Made by a program: the position numbers and the translations under genes. DNA of 64,000 bases from UBA4416 sp038327195 (GTDB taxonomy: Bacteria > Bacteroidota > Bacteroidia > B-17B0 > Aurantibacillaceae), in assembly GCA_038327195.1 (NCBI GenBank), contig JBBQKU010000013.1, forward strand, positions 40,486 through 104,485. Reading direction: 5' to 3'. Below the pieces are notes generated by a model. The model had not been told where the DNA came from. It was given only the letters and a program-made list of their open reading frames with translations, and ran no database searches. This document shows, one piece after another, positions 15,690-24,481 of this stretch. Numbering within the stretch: the stretch's first letter is position 1; every line of letters starts with the position of its first letter.

Positions 15690-15726
15690 AAAAAAAGTGT
15701 AGAAAATTAAATTCTACACTTTTTTT
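15690..15726. terminator. Bidirectional intrinsic terminator
   Basis: Arms of 15 bp (15690-15704 and 15712-15726), A run before and T run after, loop 7 nt. It ends the Dps unit and stands next to the 3' end of the convergent tRNA gene. Confidence 0.88.
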
Positions 15727-15730
15727 ATTG

Positions 15731-15804
15731 TGGAGAATATCGGATTCGAACCGATCACCTCTTCACTGCCAGCGAAGCGCTCTAGCCAAATGAGCTAATC
15801 CCCC
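15731..15804 (-). tRNA. tRNA-Ala (anticodon GGC)
   Basis: A complete 74-nt cloverleaf on the minus strand: acceptor GGGGGAT paired with ATTCTCC plus discriminator A, D arm GCTC/GAGC, anticodon arm CTTCG-CTGGCAG-TGAAG with anticodon GGC, and T arm ATCGG-TTCGAAT-CCGAT. The acceptor contains a G3:U70 wobble pair, the main identity element for alanyl-tRNA synthetase. CCA is not encoded. It lies just downstream of infB on the same strand. Confidence 0.96.
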
Positions 15805-15819
15805 TAAAATTTAATAAAA

Positions 15820-18657
15820 TTAAAGTTTTGCTTTGATCTCCACTAAATCATAACCTTCAATAATATCATCAACTTTAATATCATTAAAGCCATCAATATT
15901 TAAACCACATTCGTAGTTTGCAGTTACTTCTTTTACGTCATCTTTAAAGCGTTTCAATGAACCTAAGCCACCAGTAAATAAAACGATACCATCACGTATA
16001 ACCCTGATTTTGGTGTTACGCATTACTTTACCATCTAATACATAACAACCTGCAATGGTTCCAACTTTTGTAATATTAAACACTTCACGTATAATAATAT
16101 TACAAACTGTTTTCTCTTCAAATTCAGGCGCTAGCATTCCTTCCATTGCTGCTTTAATTTCATTAATTGCATCGTAAATAATAGAATATAAACGGATATC
16201 AATTTCTTCAACTTCCGCTAATTTACGAGCAGTAACCGAAGGACGAACTTGGAAACCAACAATGATTGCATTTGATGCACTTGCTAACATTACATCTGTT
16301 TCGCTAATTGCTCCAACAGATTTATGTATAATATTTATTTGAATTTTTTCAGTAGATAATTTTAATAATGAGTCAGATAAGGCTTCAATAGAACCATCCA
16401 CATCACCTTTAACAATTACATTTAATTCTTTAAAGTCGCCTATTGCTAAACGACGTCCAATTTCATCTAATGTAATATGTTTTTGAGTTCTGATACCTTG
16501 CTCACGCTGTAATTGTAAACGTTTATTTGCTAATTCACGCGCTTCACGTTCATCGCTCATAACATTAAATTTATCACCAGCTGTTGGTGCTCCGTTTAAT
16601 CCTAATAATTGAACCGGCATTGAAGGGCCAGCTTCTTTTACATTTACACCATGTTCATTTGTCATTGCTTTTACTCTACCACTATGGCAACCAGCTACAA
16701 CAATATCCCCTACACGCATTGTTCCTTTTTGAACAATAATATCTACAACATGCCCTCTTCCTTTATCTAATTTTGCTTCAATAACAGAACCAGAAGCTTT
16801 CGCTTTTGGATTTGCTTTTAATTCTAAAATTTCAGCTTCTAAAACAATCTTCTCTAATAACAAATCAATGTTTTTTCCCATTTTAGCTGAGATTTCTTGA
16901 CACTGAACTTTACCACCCCACTCCTCAACTAATATATTCATAGCAGATAAAGCTTCACGAATTTTATCAGGATTTGCTCCAGGCTTATCAATTTTATTAA
17001 TAGCAATAATCATTGGTACACCAGCAGCTTGTGCATGGTTAATTGCTTCTTTAGTTTGAGGCATCACACTATCATCAGCAGCAACAACAATAACAACAAT
17101 ATCTGTTACTTTTGCTCCACGTGCTCGCATAGCTGTAAAAGCCTCATGACCAGGAGTATCTAAAAACGTGATAGATTTTCCACTATCCATTTTTACATTA
17201 TAGCTACCAATGTGTTGAGTAATTCCTCCAGCCTCACCAGCAATTACATTTGATTTTCTAATATAATCTAATAAGGATGTTTTACCATGATCAACATGTC
17301 CCATGATAGTAACAATTGCCGGACGTTCAATTAAATCTTCAGGATTTTCTATTTCTTGTTCTTCAATTGCTTCTTGTACTTCAACACTTACAAATTCTGT
17401 TTTGAATCCAAATTCTTCTGCAACAATTGCTAAAGTCTCCGCATCTAAACGTTGATTAATAGAAACAAACATTCCTAAACTCATACAAGTAGAAATAATT
17501 TGAGTCACAGAAACATTCATCATTTGCGCTAATTGATTTGCAGAAACGAATTCAGTTACTTTTAAAGTTTTCTTTTCTAAGTCTGACGCTTCTTGTTCAT
17601 CAGCCATTTTCTCTCTCACATCATCACGCTTATCTCTACGGTATTTTGATGTTTTAGATTTAGAACCTTTATTACTTAAGCGTGCTAAAGTTTCTTTTAT
17701 TTGTGCTTGAATTTCTACATCAGTTAATGCTGGACGCGCTTCGCGAGCTGTTGGATTACGTTTTGCTTTTGGATCGCCATATTTTTCTTTAGCCCTATCT
17801 TTAGCAATTTGCGCTTGTTCAGTTCCAACTTTTTTAATTTCTTCTTGGCTCATTCCACCTTTACGAATACGCTTACGCTTTTTCTTATCAGCAGCTGATC
17901 CAACTGGAGGAACACTTTTTTGAGGAACTTTAACTGTAGGTAATTCAATCTTACCCATAATTTTTGGGCCCTCTAATTTTTGATAAACTGTTTCGTGAAA
18001 AACTTCTTTTACTTCTTCAACTACTTCAGGTGCTATAATGATTGGCGTTTCAACAATAGGTGCTTTAACAACAACCTCTTGAACTTTCTTTTTTTCCTTT
18101 GCTGCTAAAACTTTTTCTTCTTCCGCTTTTATTTCAGCATCTTTTTCTTTTTTAGTTTTTTTATCTGGTTTCGTTTTCGAATTTATTGCAGATAAATCAA
18201 CAGTTCCTAAAACTTTTGGACCTGTAATTAAGGTGTTGTTTTCCTTAACTTCTGTTGTTTCTGCAACAGGAGTAATCGGAATCTCCAATGCTTTTTTTGC
18301 TGCCGCTTTCGCTTCTTCTTTTGCTTTTTCTTCGGCAAGTTTCAAAGCAGTATTGGCTGCAGTTTCTTTTTGTTTCTGCTCTTCTTCACGAGCTCTAATT
18401 ACTTTTGGGTCTTCCAAAACAATTGATTCTCGTTTTATTTTTAACACATTAGTGCCAATATGCTGAGCTTCTTCTTTGGCAGATTTATCTCCCGAAAATT
18501 CTTTTGATAATAAAGAATAATCTTCGTCACCAATTTTCGCATTGGGATTATTTTCTACCGAACGACCTTTAGTAGCTAAGAATTCGGTTATTTTACCTAA
18601 CGATAAATTAAATTCTTTTGCTACTTTACTAAGTCGCATTTGTTTTTCTTCTGACAT
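15820..18657 (-). CDS. infB: Translation initiation factor IF-2
   Basis: 945 residues from the preferred start MSEEKQMRLSKVAKEF, the usual N-terminus of Bacteroidota IF-2; an in-frame ATG 33 nt upstream (18690) is less likely. Layout: IF2_N domain, a long Lys/Glu/Ala-rich linker, a second IF2_N module at about 365-415, the GTPase domain with GHVDHGKT from residue 453, DTPGH and NKID, then domains II, III and IV. It guides fMet-tRNA to the 30S subunit and promotes subunit joining. It follows nusA and rimP in the conserved rimP-nusA-infB order, read from the promoter at 20550. Confidence 0.97.
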   Translation of the reverse strand: MSEEKQMRLSKVAKEFNLSLGKITEFLATKGRSVENNPNAKIGDEDYSLLSKEFSGDKSAKEEAQHIGTNVLKIKRESIVLEDPKVIRAREEEQKQKETAANTALKLAEEKAKEEAKAAAKKALEIPITPVAETTEVKENNTLITGPKVLGTVDLSAINSKTKPDKKTKKEKDAEIKAEEEKVLAAKEKKKVQEVVVKAPIVETPIIIAPEVVEEVKEVFHETVYQKLEGPKIMGKIELPTVKVPQKSVPPVGSAADKKKRKRIRKGGMSQEEIKKVGTEQAQIAKDRAKEKYGDPKAKRNPTAREARPALTDVEIQAQIKETLARLSNKGSKSKTSKYRRDKRDDVREKMADEQEASDLEKKTLKVTEFVSANQLAQMMNVSVTQIISTCMSLGMFVSINQRLDAETLAIVAEEFGFKTEFVSVEVQEAIEEQEIENPEDLIERPAIVTIMGHVDHGKTSLLDYIRKSNVIAGEAGGITQHIGSYNVKMDSGKSITFLDTPGHEAFTAMRARGAKVTDIVVIVVAADDSVMPQTKEAINHAQAAGVPMIIAINKIDKPGANPDKIREALSAMNILVEEWGGKVQCQEISAKMGKNIDLLLEKIVLEAEILELKANPKAKASGSVIEAKLDKGRGHVVDIIVQKGTMRVGDIVVAGCHSGRVKAMTNEHGVNVKEAGPSMPVQLLGLNGAPTAGDKFNVMSDEREARELANKRLQLQREQGIRTQKHITLDEIGRRLAIGDFKELNVIVKGDVDGSIEALSDSLLKLSTEKIQINIIHKSVGAISETDVMLASASNAIIVGFQVRPSVTARKLAEVEEIDIRLYSIIYDAINEIKAAMEGMLAPEFEEKTVCNIIIREVFNITKVGTIAGCYVLDGKVMRNTKIRVIRDGIVLFTGGLGSLKRFKDDVKEVTANYECGLNIDGFNDIKVDDIIEGYDLVEIKAKL

Positions 18658-18744
18658 ATTATTTATTTCCTTGTCTTTTATGTAATTCAAATGTGCTTTT
18701 TTATTTTAAAAAATAAAGCTAAATTTTTCAAGCATAACAATTAA

Positions 18745-20007
18745 TTAATCTTCAAATTCTGATTGTAGAACTTGTTTAACATCTTCAATAATTTCAATTG
18801 CTAAACCAGTTCTTCTTGCTAATTCCTCAGCATCTAATTCTAAAACAGATTTTGCGGTGTCGCAACCAACAGATTGTAATTTTGCAATAACTGATTCTTC
18901 AATTTCATCAGAAAATTCTATCAAGTCAACGTCATCAATATCAACAGCAGTTTCTTCGCTATCTCTATAAACATCAATTTCATAACCAGTTAATTTTCCA
19001 GCTAATTTAATATTAAATCCACCCTTACCAATTGCCAATGATATTTGATCAGGTTTTAAAAACACTTCAGCACGCATCGTTTCTTCATTTAATTTAACTG
19101 AAGTAACTTTTGCTGGACTTAACGAACGTTGAATTAATAATGGAATATTAGTCGTGTAATTAATTACATCAATGTTTTCATTTTTTAATTCACGAACAAT
19201 TCCATGAATACGAGAACCTTTCATTCCAACACATGCACCAACCGGATCAATACGATCATCATAAGATTCAACTGCAACTTTTGCTCTTTCTCCTGGTTCA
19301 CGAACAATTTTCTTAATAGTAATTAAACCATCAAATACTTCAGGAACTTCCATTTCAAATAAACGCTCTAAGAAAGATGGAGCTGTACGAGACATGATTA
19401 CTGAAGGTGTACCATTTTTTAATTCTACCTTATATACTACAGCTTTTACTGAATCGCCTTTTTTAAAGAAATCTGACGGTATTTGTTCAGTTTTAGGTAA
19501 TAATAATTCATTGCCTTCGTCATCAAGTAACATAATTTCTTTTTTCCAAACTTGATACACTTCAGCATTGATAATATCACCGATACGTTCTTTATATTTA
19601 TTGAAAATATTTGTTTTTTCTAATTCAAGAATTTTTTGAACCAAATTTTGACGAACTGACAATACATTACGACGTCCAATTTCATCTAATTTTACAAGTT
19701 CAGTAACCTCTTCTCCAATTTCGAAATCTGGCTCAATTTTATGAGCATCAGTTAAACTAATGTGTTTGTTTTCATCATAGTCAAAACTATCTTCCGCAAA
19801 CTCATCATCAACAATTGTTCTATTTTTATATATTTCAATATCTCCTTTGTCTGGATTTACGATAATATCAAAATTTTTATCAGTTCCGTATTTTTTGATA
19901 AGCATGGCTCTAAACACATCTTCAATAATGCTCATTAAAGTAGCACGATCAATGTTTTTGTCTTCCTTAAATAGTGAGAACGATTCAATTAAATTTACAC
20001 TTTCCAT
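18745..20007 (-). CDS. nusA: Transcription termination/antitermination factor NusA
   Basis: 420 residues. N-terminal RNA-polymerase-binding domain (about 1-130), S1 domain (about 135-200), two KH domains (with VGACVGMKGSRIHGIVREL near 235-255 and AIGKGGFNIKLAG near 305-320) and a C-terminal helix-hairpin-helix-like segment (ARRTGLAIEIIEDVKQ). NusA binds RNA polymerase and nascent RNA and modulates pausing, termination and antitermination. The Bacteroidota form lacks the two acidic repeats of the E. coli protein, which fits the short length. Second gene of rimP-nusA-infB. Confidence 0.97.
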   Translation of the reverse strand: MESVNLIESFSLFKEDKNIDRATLMSIIEDVFRAMLIKKYGTDKNFDIIVNPDKGDIEIYKNRTIVDDEFAEDSFDYDENKHISLTDAHKIEPDFEIGEEVTELVKLDEIGRRNVLSVRQNLVQKILELEKTNIFNKYKERIGDIINAEVYQVWKKEIMLLDDEGNELLLPKTEQIPSDFFKKGDSVKAVVYKVELKNGTPSVIMSRTAPSFLERLFEMEVPEVFDGLITIKKIVREPGERAKVAVESYDDRIDPVGACVGMKGSRIHGIVRELKNENIDVINYTTNIPLLIQRSLSPAKVTSVKLNEETMRAEVFLKPDQISLAIGKGGFNIKLAGKLTGYEIDVYRDSEETAVDIDDVDLIEFSDEIEESVIAKLQSVGCDTAKSVLELDAEELARRTGLAIEIIEDVKQVLQSEFED

Positions 20008-20022
20008 TGTTTTGTTTTTTTG

Positions 20023-20487
20023 TTAAAATGGTAATACTGATTTTGTTTCTTTTACGTTTTTATATTCTATTGTTATATTTTCGATAACGGTTTGATTTCC
20101 TTTACCCAAAGTTTTTTTCTCTCTTCTTGTTTCTTCCAATACAAAATTGTCTTGGTTTGCCTCTTTAATTATCCCTTCGTGCTTACCGCCATCCTTAGTT
20201 TTAACAGTAACTTTTGTTTCTACATACTTTTTATATTGTTCCAACACTTTAAAAGATTCAGTTGCTCCAGGTGAGGAAACTTGTAATTCAAAATCTTCTT
20301 TTTCTCTATCCAAATTGCTTTCTACAAATCTGCTTAATTCAACACAATCAGCAATTAATATATGTTTTGGCGCATCAATATAAATTTCAATTTTGTTTCC
20401 AGTTAAAACTTTCACATCCACAATAAACTTATCTGAGCCTTCAAAATGAGTCTCAATTAGATCTATAATTGCTTGTTTTTTAATCAT
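20023..20487 (-). CDS. rimP: Ribosome maturation factor RimP
   Basis: 154 residues from the ATG at 20487 (MIKKQAIIDLIE); the longer frame back to 20526 adds residues unlike the family. It has the N-terminal alpha/beta domain with DCVELSRFVE, the ELQVSSPG segment that is the family hallmark, and a C-terminal small Sm-like domain. RimP helps mature the 30S subunit. First gene of the rimP-nusA-infB operon, 15 nt before nusA, and read from a full-consensus promoter at 20550-20579. Confidence 0.95.
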   Translation of the reverse strand: MIKKQAIIDLIETHFEGSDKFIVDVKVLTGNKIEIYIDAPKHILIADCVELSRFVESNLDREKEDFELQVSSPGATESFKVLEQYKKYVETKVTVKTKDGGKHEGIIKEANQDNFVLEETRREKKTLGKGNQTVIENITIEYKNVKETKSVLPF

Positions 20488-20549
20488 TTTACTACAATAA
20501 AAAAGGGACTTTAATCTGTCCCTCATCTTTTAATATTATTTTTCGAGGA

Positions 20550-20579
20550 CAAATATAGGTCTTTTTTTTTAAATACAAA
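20550..20579 (-). promoter_or_regulatory. Housekeeping promoter for rimP-nusA-infB
   Basis: On the minus strand: TTTG (20579-20576), 18 nt, TATATTTG (20557-20550). This matches the Bacteroidota primary-sigma consensus TTTG / TAnnTTTG. The predicted transcript start lies about 55 nt before the rimP ATG. Confidence 0.8.
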
Positions 20580-20667
20580 ACTTTTATCAATACAACTTTG
20601 TAGAATTCCTGTCGTAAACCATAACAAATGATTCGAGATTTATCTAAACCTTATAAATATATGTATT

Positions 20668-20976
20668 ATGACAAAATCAAATCAAATATTCGAAACTAAA
20701 AGAATAATAGGATTAATACTGTTATTGCTTATTTACATTGCTTCAAATGCACAAGTGCAAAATGAAGAGCAAAAAAGTGCCACAAATAGTTTAATTAAGG
20801 ATGCAGACATTGGATACATTATTATCGGTGGGATACTTGGATTTGGAATTTCTGCTTATATAATAATTACCATTGTGGAGAAATATCAAAATAAAAATCA
20901 AAAACATGAAGAAAAGTCAATAAAACATGGCATTAATCGTCATCATCATCACAAAGTAGTTAAAAAATCATCTTAA
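20668..20976 (+). CDS. Small membrane protein with His-rich tail
   Basis: 102 residues. An N-terminal hydrophobic signal with possible cleavage near SNAQ (about 29), a short polar linker, one membrane helix (about 48-70, IGYIIIGGILGFGISAYIIITIV) and a basic tail with the run NRHHHHK. No known family. The His cluster could bind metal, which is inference. It lies between the divergent rimP promoter and the acpP promoter with its own short upstream region, so it seems to be a single-gene unit. Confidence 0.65.
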   Translation: MTKSNQIFETKRIIGLILLLLIYIASNAQVQNEEQKSATNSLIKDADIGYIIIGGILGFGISAYIIITIVEKYQNKNQKHEEKSIKHGINRHHHHKVVKKSS

Positions 20977-21104
20977 TTTTAACTTCGAATCCTAAAATTG
21001 TGTTTTTTGCTTTTTGAAGCCTTAAAACGCAAATTGTTTTTTGTCTAAAACAGCGATTTAATGTAAATAGTTAATAAACAGTTAATTATATAGATGTTTT
21101 TTTT

Positions 21105-21134
21105 TTTGATATTTGTTTCATACAATTATCTTTG
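21105..21134 (+). promoter_or_regulatory. Housekeeping promoter for acpP-fabF-rnc
   Basis: TTTG at 21105-21108, 18 nt, TATCTTTG at 21127-21134: same geometry as the rimP promoter and a full match to TTTG / TAnnTTTG. Start of acpP is 25 nt after the -7 element. Confidence 0.82.
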
Positions 21135-21158
21135 TCACGAATTTAAAACTAAAACACA

Positions 21159-21398
21159 ATGTCAGACATTTCAACAAAAGTAGTATCTATTATCGTAGAT
21201 AAATTAGGCGTAGAAGAAAAAGAAGTAACTCCAACTGCAAGTTTCACTAACGACTTAGGAGCGGATTCTTTGGATACAGTAGAATTAATTATGGAATTCG
21301 AAAAAGAATTCAACATAGCTATTCCAGACGATCAAGCTGAAAAAATTGCTACAGTAGGTGATGCTATCACTTACATTGAAGCAAACGCAAAAAACTAG
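21159..21398 (+). CDS. acpP: Acyl carrier protein
   Basis: 79 residues, acidic four-helix protein with the phosphopantetheine attachment motif GADSLDTVELIMEFE, the Ser in DSL being modified. It carries growing acyl chains in type II fatty-acid synthesis. The gene leads the operon acpP-fabF-rnc, with 24 nt to fabF, a very common order in Bacteroidota. Promoter at 21105-21134. Confidence 0.97.
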   Translation: MSDISTKVVSIIVDKLGVEEKEVTPTASFTNDLGADSLDTVELIMEFEKEFNIAIPDDQAEKIATVGDAITYIEANAKN

Positions 21399-21422
21399 GA
21401 ATTTACTTTTAAAATTATTTTT

Positions 21423-22676
21423 ATGCAATTTAAGCGCGTAGTAGTTACAGGACTTGGTGCGGTTACTCCTTTGGGTAGCACCGTGAACGATTATTGGAAT
21501 AACTTAATAAACGGAGTTAGTGGTGCTGCAACTATTAAGCGCTTTGATGCATCTAAATTTAAAACAAGATTTGCTTGTGAAGTAAAAGGTTTTAAGCTTG
21601 AAGACTATTTCGATAGAAAAGAAGCTCAACGTCTTGATGCCTTTTCTCATTATGGAATTGCTGCTTCAGTGCAAGCTGTAGCTGATTCTGGAATTGATGC
21701 AGAAGGTATTGACAAAAATGAAGTGGGTGTAATTTGGGGTTCAGGAATTGGTGGATTAGATACGTTTCAAAATGAAACTTTTAATTTTGCTAAAGGGGAT
21801 GGAACGCCACGCTTTAACCCATTCTTTATTCCTAAAATGATTGCTGATATTTGTTCTGGACATATATCTATTCGTTTTGGATTTAGAGGGCCAAACTTCA
21901 CTACTGTTTCTGCTTGCGCTTCTTCAACTACTGCCTTAATTGATGCTTTTACTTATATTAGATTAGGAAGAGCAAATGCAATTGTAACTGGTGGTTCAGA
22001 AGCTGCAATTAACGAAAGTGGTATTGGTGGTTTTAACGCTTGTCAAGCAATGAGTTTAAATAATGATAGTCCTGAAACAGCATCTCGTCCTTATGATAAA
22101 ACCCGTGATGGTTTTGTATTAGGAGAAGGCGGAGCTGCTTTGGTATTAGAGGAATTAGAGCATGCATTAGCTCGTGGTGCAAAAATTTATGCAGAAGTTA
22201 TTGGTGGTGGAATGAGTGGAGACGCTTTTCACATTACAGCTCCTCATCCTGAAGGTTTAGGGGCAACTTTAGTTATGCAAAGAGCATTAAAAGATGCAAA
22301 TATTTCTGCTGATGAAGTAGATTATATCAATACACATGGCACTAGTACACCACTTGGTGATGGCGCAGAATTAAAAGCAATTACCAATGTGTTTGGCGAA
22401 CAAGCATATAAAATGAATATTAGTTCAACAAAATCTATGACTGGCCATTTACTTGGTGCTGCTGGTGCTGTTGAAGCGATTGCTACTGTATTAGCAATTC
22501 AAAATGATATTGTTCCTCCTACAATTAATCATGTTCATGCAGATCCAGAAATAGATCCAAAATTGAATTTGACATTTAATAAAGCACAAAAAAGACCAAT
22601 TAATATTGCTATTAGTAATACGTTTGGTTTTGGTGGTCATAATGCTGCCGTTGTTTTAAAGAAGTATAAGCCTTAA
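21423..22676 (+). CDS. fabF: 3-oxoacyl-ACP synthase II (KAS II)
   Basis: 417 residues with the thiolase fold. The active-site triad is seen as Cys165 in VSACASST, a His in THGTSTPLGD and a His in SMTGHLLGAAGAVE. The enzyme condenses malonyl-ACP with acyl-ACP and allows elongation of C16:1 to C18:1, which controls membrane fluidity with temperature. Full length for the family. In operon with acpP upstream (24 nt) and rnc downstream (9 nt). Confidence 0.97.
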   Translation: MQFKRVVVTGLGAVTPLGSTVNDYWNNLINGVSGAATIKRFDASKFKTRFACEVKGFKLEDYFDRKEAQRLDAFSHYGIAASVQAVADSGIDAEGIDKNEVGVIWGSGIGGLDTFQNETFNFAKGDGTPRFNPFFIPKMIADICSGHISIRFGFRGPNFTTVSACASSTTALIDAFTYIRLGRANAIVTGGSEAAINESGIGGFNACQAMSLNNDSPETASRPYDKTRDGFVLGEGGAALVLEELEHALARGAKIYAEVIGGGMSGDAFHITAPHPEGLGATLVMQRALKDANISADEVDYINTHGTSTPLGDGAELKAITNVFGEQAYKMNISSTKSMTGHLLGAAGAVEAIATVLAIQNDIVPPTINHVHADPEIDPKLNLTFNKAQKRPINIAISNTFGFGGHNAAVVLKKYKP

Positions 22677-22685
22677 TTATTAATT

Positions 22686-23426
22686 TTGAAAACTTTATTG
22701 TTTGCTTTAAAGCCATTATCGAAAGATGATAAAGTATTTAAGCAAAAATTAAAAAACATTTTAGGGTTTTCTCCTTCAAATTTAGCGTTATACAAACAAG
22801 CTTTTAGGCATAGTAGTTCTTCTAAAGAAATTTCTGAACATCAACAAAGTAATGAACGTCTTGAGTTTTTAGGCGATGCTATTTTAGGAGCTATCGTTGC
22901 AGAATATTTATTTAAATTATTTCCAAAAAAGGAAGAGGGTTTTTTAACACAGATACGAAGTAGGATAGTAAATGGCCAACACTTATTTGTTCTAGCTAAA
23001 AAGTTTGGGCTTGATGCCTTACTTCAATCTCGATTAACAAAAAAAGAAAAACTCAGCTCTTCGGCCTATGGCGATGTTTTTGAAGCTTTAATTGGTGCCA
23101 TTTTTTTAGATAAAGGTTTTGAAAAAACGAGATTATTTATTTTAAATAATATTATTAAAACTCATTTAGATATAAATACTTTACTCGAAAATGATACAGA
23201 TTATAAATCAAAATTTCAGATTTTAATGCAACGTCAGAAAAAAGAATTCGAGTATGTTGTTTTAAGAAACGAATTAAATGGTAAAGAAAAAACTTACGTT
23301 ATTCAATTAAATGTTAATGGCGAAGAACTTAGTGTGTTTGAACACAAATCAAAGAAAGTGGCCGAGCAAAAAGCTGCACAATTAGCATTGGAATCTCTAG
23401 AAAAAAATAATAAAAACACCAAATAG
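22686..23426 (+). CDS. rnc: Ribonuclease III
   Basis: 246 residues: RNase III catalytic domain (about 25-155) with the signature NERLEFLGDAILG and the second acidic motif YGDVFEALIGAIFLDKG, followed by a dsRNA-binding domain (about 165-240). It cleaves double-stranded RNA in rRNA and mRNA maturation. The start is TTG (22686), 9 nt after the fabF stop; no ATG lies between it and the catalytic domain in this frame. The end of the gene overlaps one arm of the terminator at 23412-23454. Confidence 0.95.
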   Translation: MKTLLFALKPLSKDDKVFKQKLKNILGFSPSNLALYKQAFRHSSSSKEISEHQQSNERLEFLGDAILGAIVAEYLFKLFPKKEEGFLTQIRSRIVNGQHLFVLAKKFGLDALLQSRLTKKEKLSSSAYGDVFEALIGAIFLDKGFEKTRLFILNNIIKTHLDINTLLENDTDYKSKFQILMQRQKKEFEYVVLRNELNGKEKTYVIQLNVNGEELSVFEHKSKKVAEQKAAQLALESLEKNNKNTK

Positions 23427-23454
23427 TTTTCTGAGAGATTGCTAGTTGGTGTTT
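23412..23454. terminator. Convergent-gene terminator
   Basis: AAAACACCAA (23412-23421) pairs with TTGGTGTTTT (23445-23454), with three more pairs inside after one mismatch. The left arm contains the last codons of rnc. It probably ends both rnc and the convergent DUF4349 gene. Confidence 0.7.
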
Positions 23455-23479
23455 TGAATTTCATTTTAATTAGTTTTTG

Positions 23480-24412
23480 TTATGCACCAAACCATTTGCG
23501 ACGAGCAATTAATTTTACTAAAAAAACAACTCCCATTATTAAAATTGCAATGGGCCATAATCTGATAAAAAATAAAATAATTTCTCCGAAAATAGCAGCT
23601 CCTTCTGTTATTGCGGGCATAAGTTTAGCGCCAAAATTTGGTTTATAAGGTTCAATAGGCAAGGCAACAGCATAAGTTTCTGTTTTAATTGTTTCTTTTT
23701 GATAAATAGAAATGGACACCGTGCTATATGTAACATCATGTATTAATTCCAAAGTGCTGATTTGCGTATTATCCGCTATTTCTTGTTTTTCTACTAAATC
23801 ATTTTCTGCCTCAACTAGCTGATTTAATTTTTGCCCTTTTGTGTCAATCGATTTTTCTAAACGGTGTTTGTGTTTTTCAAATCTTTTTTCAGAGAGTTTA
23901 GCAGATTGAAATTGTTTTGTAACGTCATCAATTTGTATTTTACGATACTCCAAATAGTCTATCAATCCAGCAATTTGTGTTAAAGTTGCATCTAATTCTG
24001 TATTTGGTATTCGTACTAGGATATTACTTTTAACTGTAAAGTTTGTCAAGTCTTGCATGCTATCTTTACTTATTCTGATTGAATTTTTATAGTTTAATTG
24101 ACTTTCTAAATCTGACGTAGTTACATAACCTTTGTGTTCATTAACAATACGCTCTATGTCAAACGTTGATTGTTTGACATCTTTTACTTTAAAAAACAAA
24201 TCAGCTTTTCTTACAAAACTGCGCGTGCTGTCATTTCTTTCTGTTTTAATAGGAATGGCGTCAATTTCAGTTGAAACAGCATTTGCAAATTCTTTTGCCT
24301 TTGATTGTTTACTCGATAGTTCTTCGGCTGATGGACCACAAGAAATTAAAAAATAAGATGCGGCTAAAACAATACCTGAAAGTTTTAGAAAATTGAGGCT
24401 TAGGTTTTTCAT
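23480..24412 (-). CDS. DUF4349 lipoprotein with C-terminal membrane helix
   Basis: 310 residues. Signal peptide with lipobox ending LISC (Cys25), a DUF4349 domain (about 65-275) starting with RKADLFFKVKDV and containing a long coiled coil (about 175-225), and a membrane helix near 280-300 followed by a basic tail. DUF4349 proteins are envelope proteins of unknown role. The gene stands alone, convergent with rnc, and about 70 nt downstream of the large outer-membrane gene. Confidence 0.85.
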   Translation of the reverse strand: MKNLSLNFLKLSGIVLAASYFLISCGPSAEELSSKQSKAKEFANAVSTEIDAIPIKTERNDSTRSFVRKADLFFKVKDVKQSTFDIERIVNEHKGYVTTSDLESQLNYKNSIRISKDSMQDLTNFTVKSNILVRIPNTELDATLTQIAGLIDYLEYRKIQIDDVTKQFQSAKLSEKRFEKHKHRLEKSIDTKGQKLNQLVEAENDLVEKQEIADNTQISTLELIHDVTYSTVSISIYQKETIKTETYAVALPIEPYKPNFGAKLMPAITEGAAIFGEIILFFIRLWPIAILIMGVVFLVKLIARRKWFGA

Positions 24413-24481
24413 AATGTTTGGGTTTTATTATTTATGCCCACAACTCTATTTAAGTAACCGTTATTTGATTGTTAAGATTGG

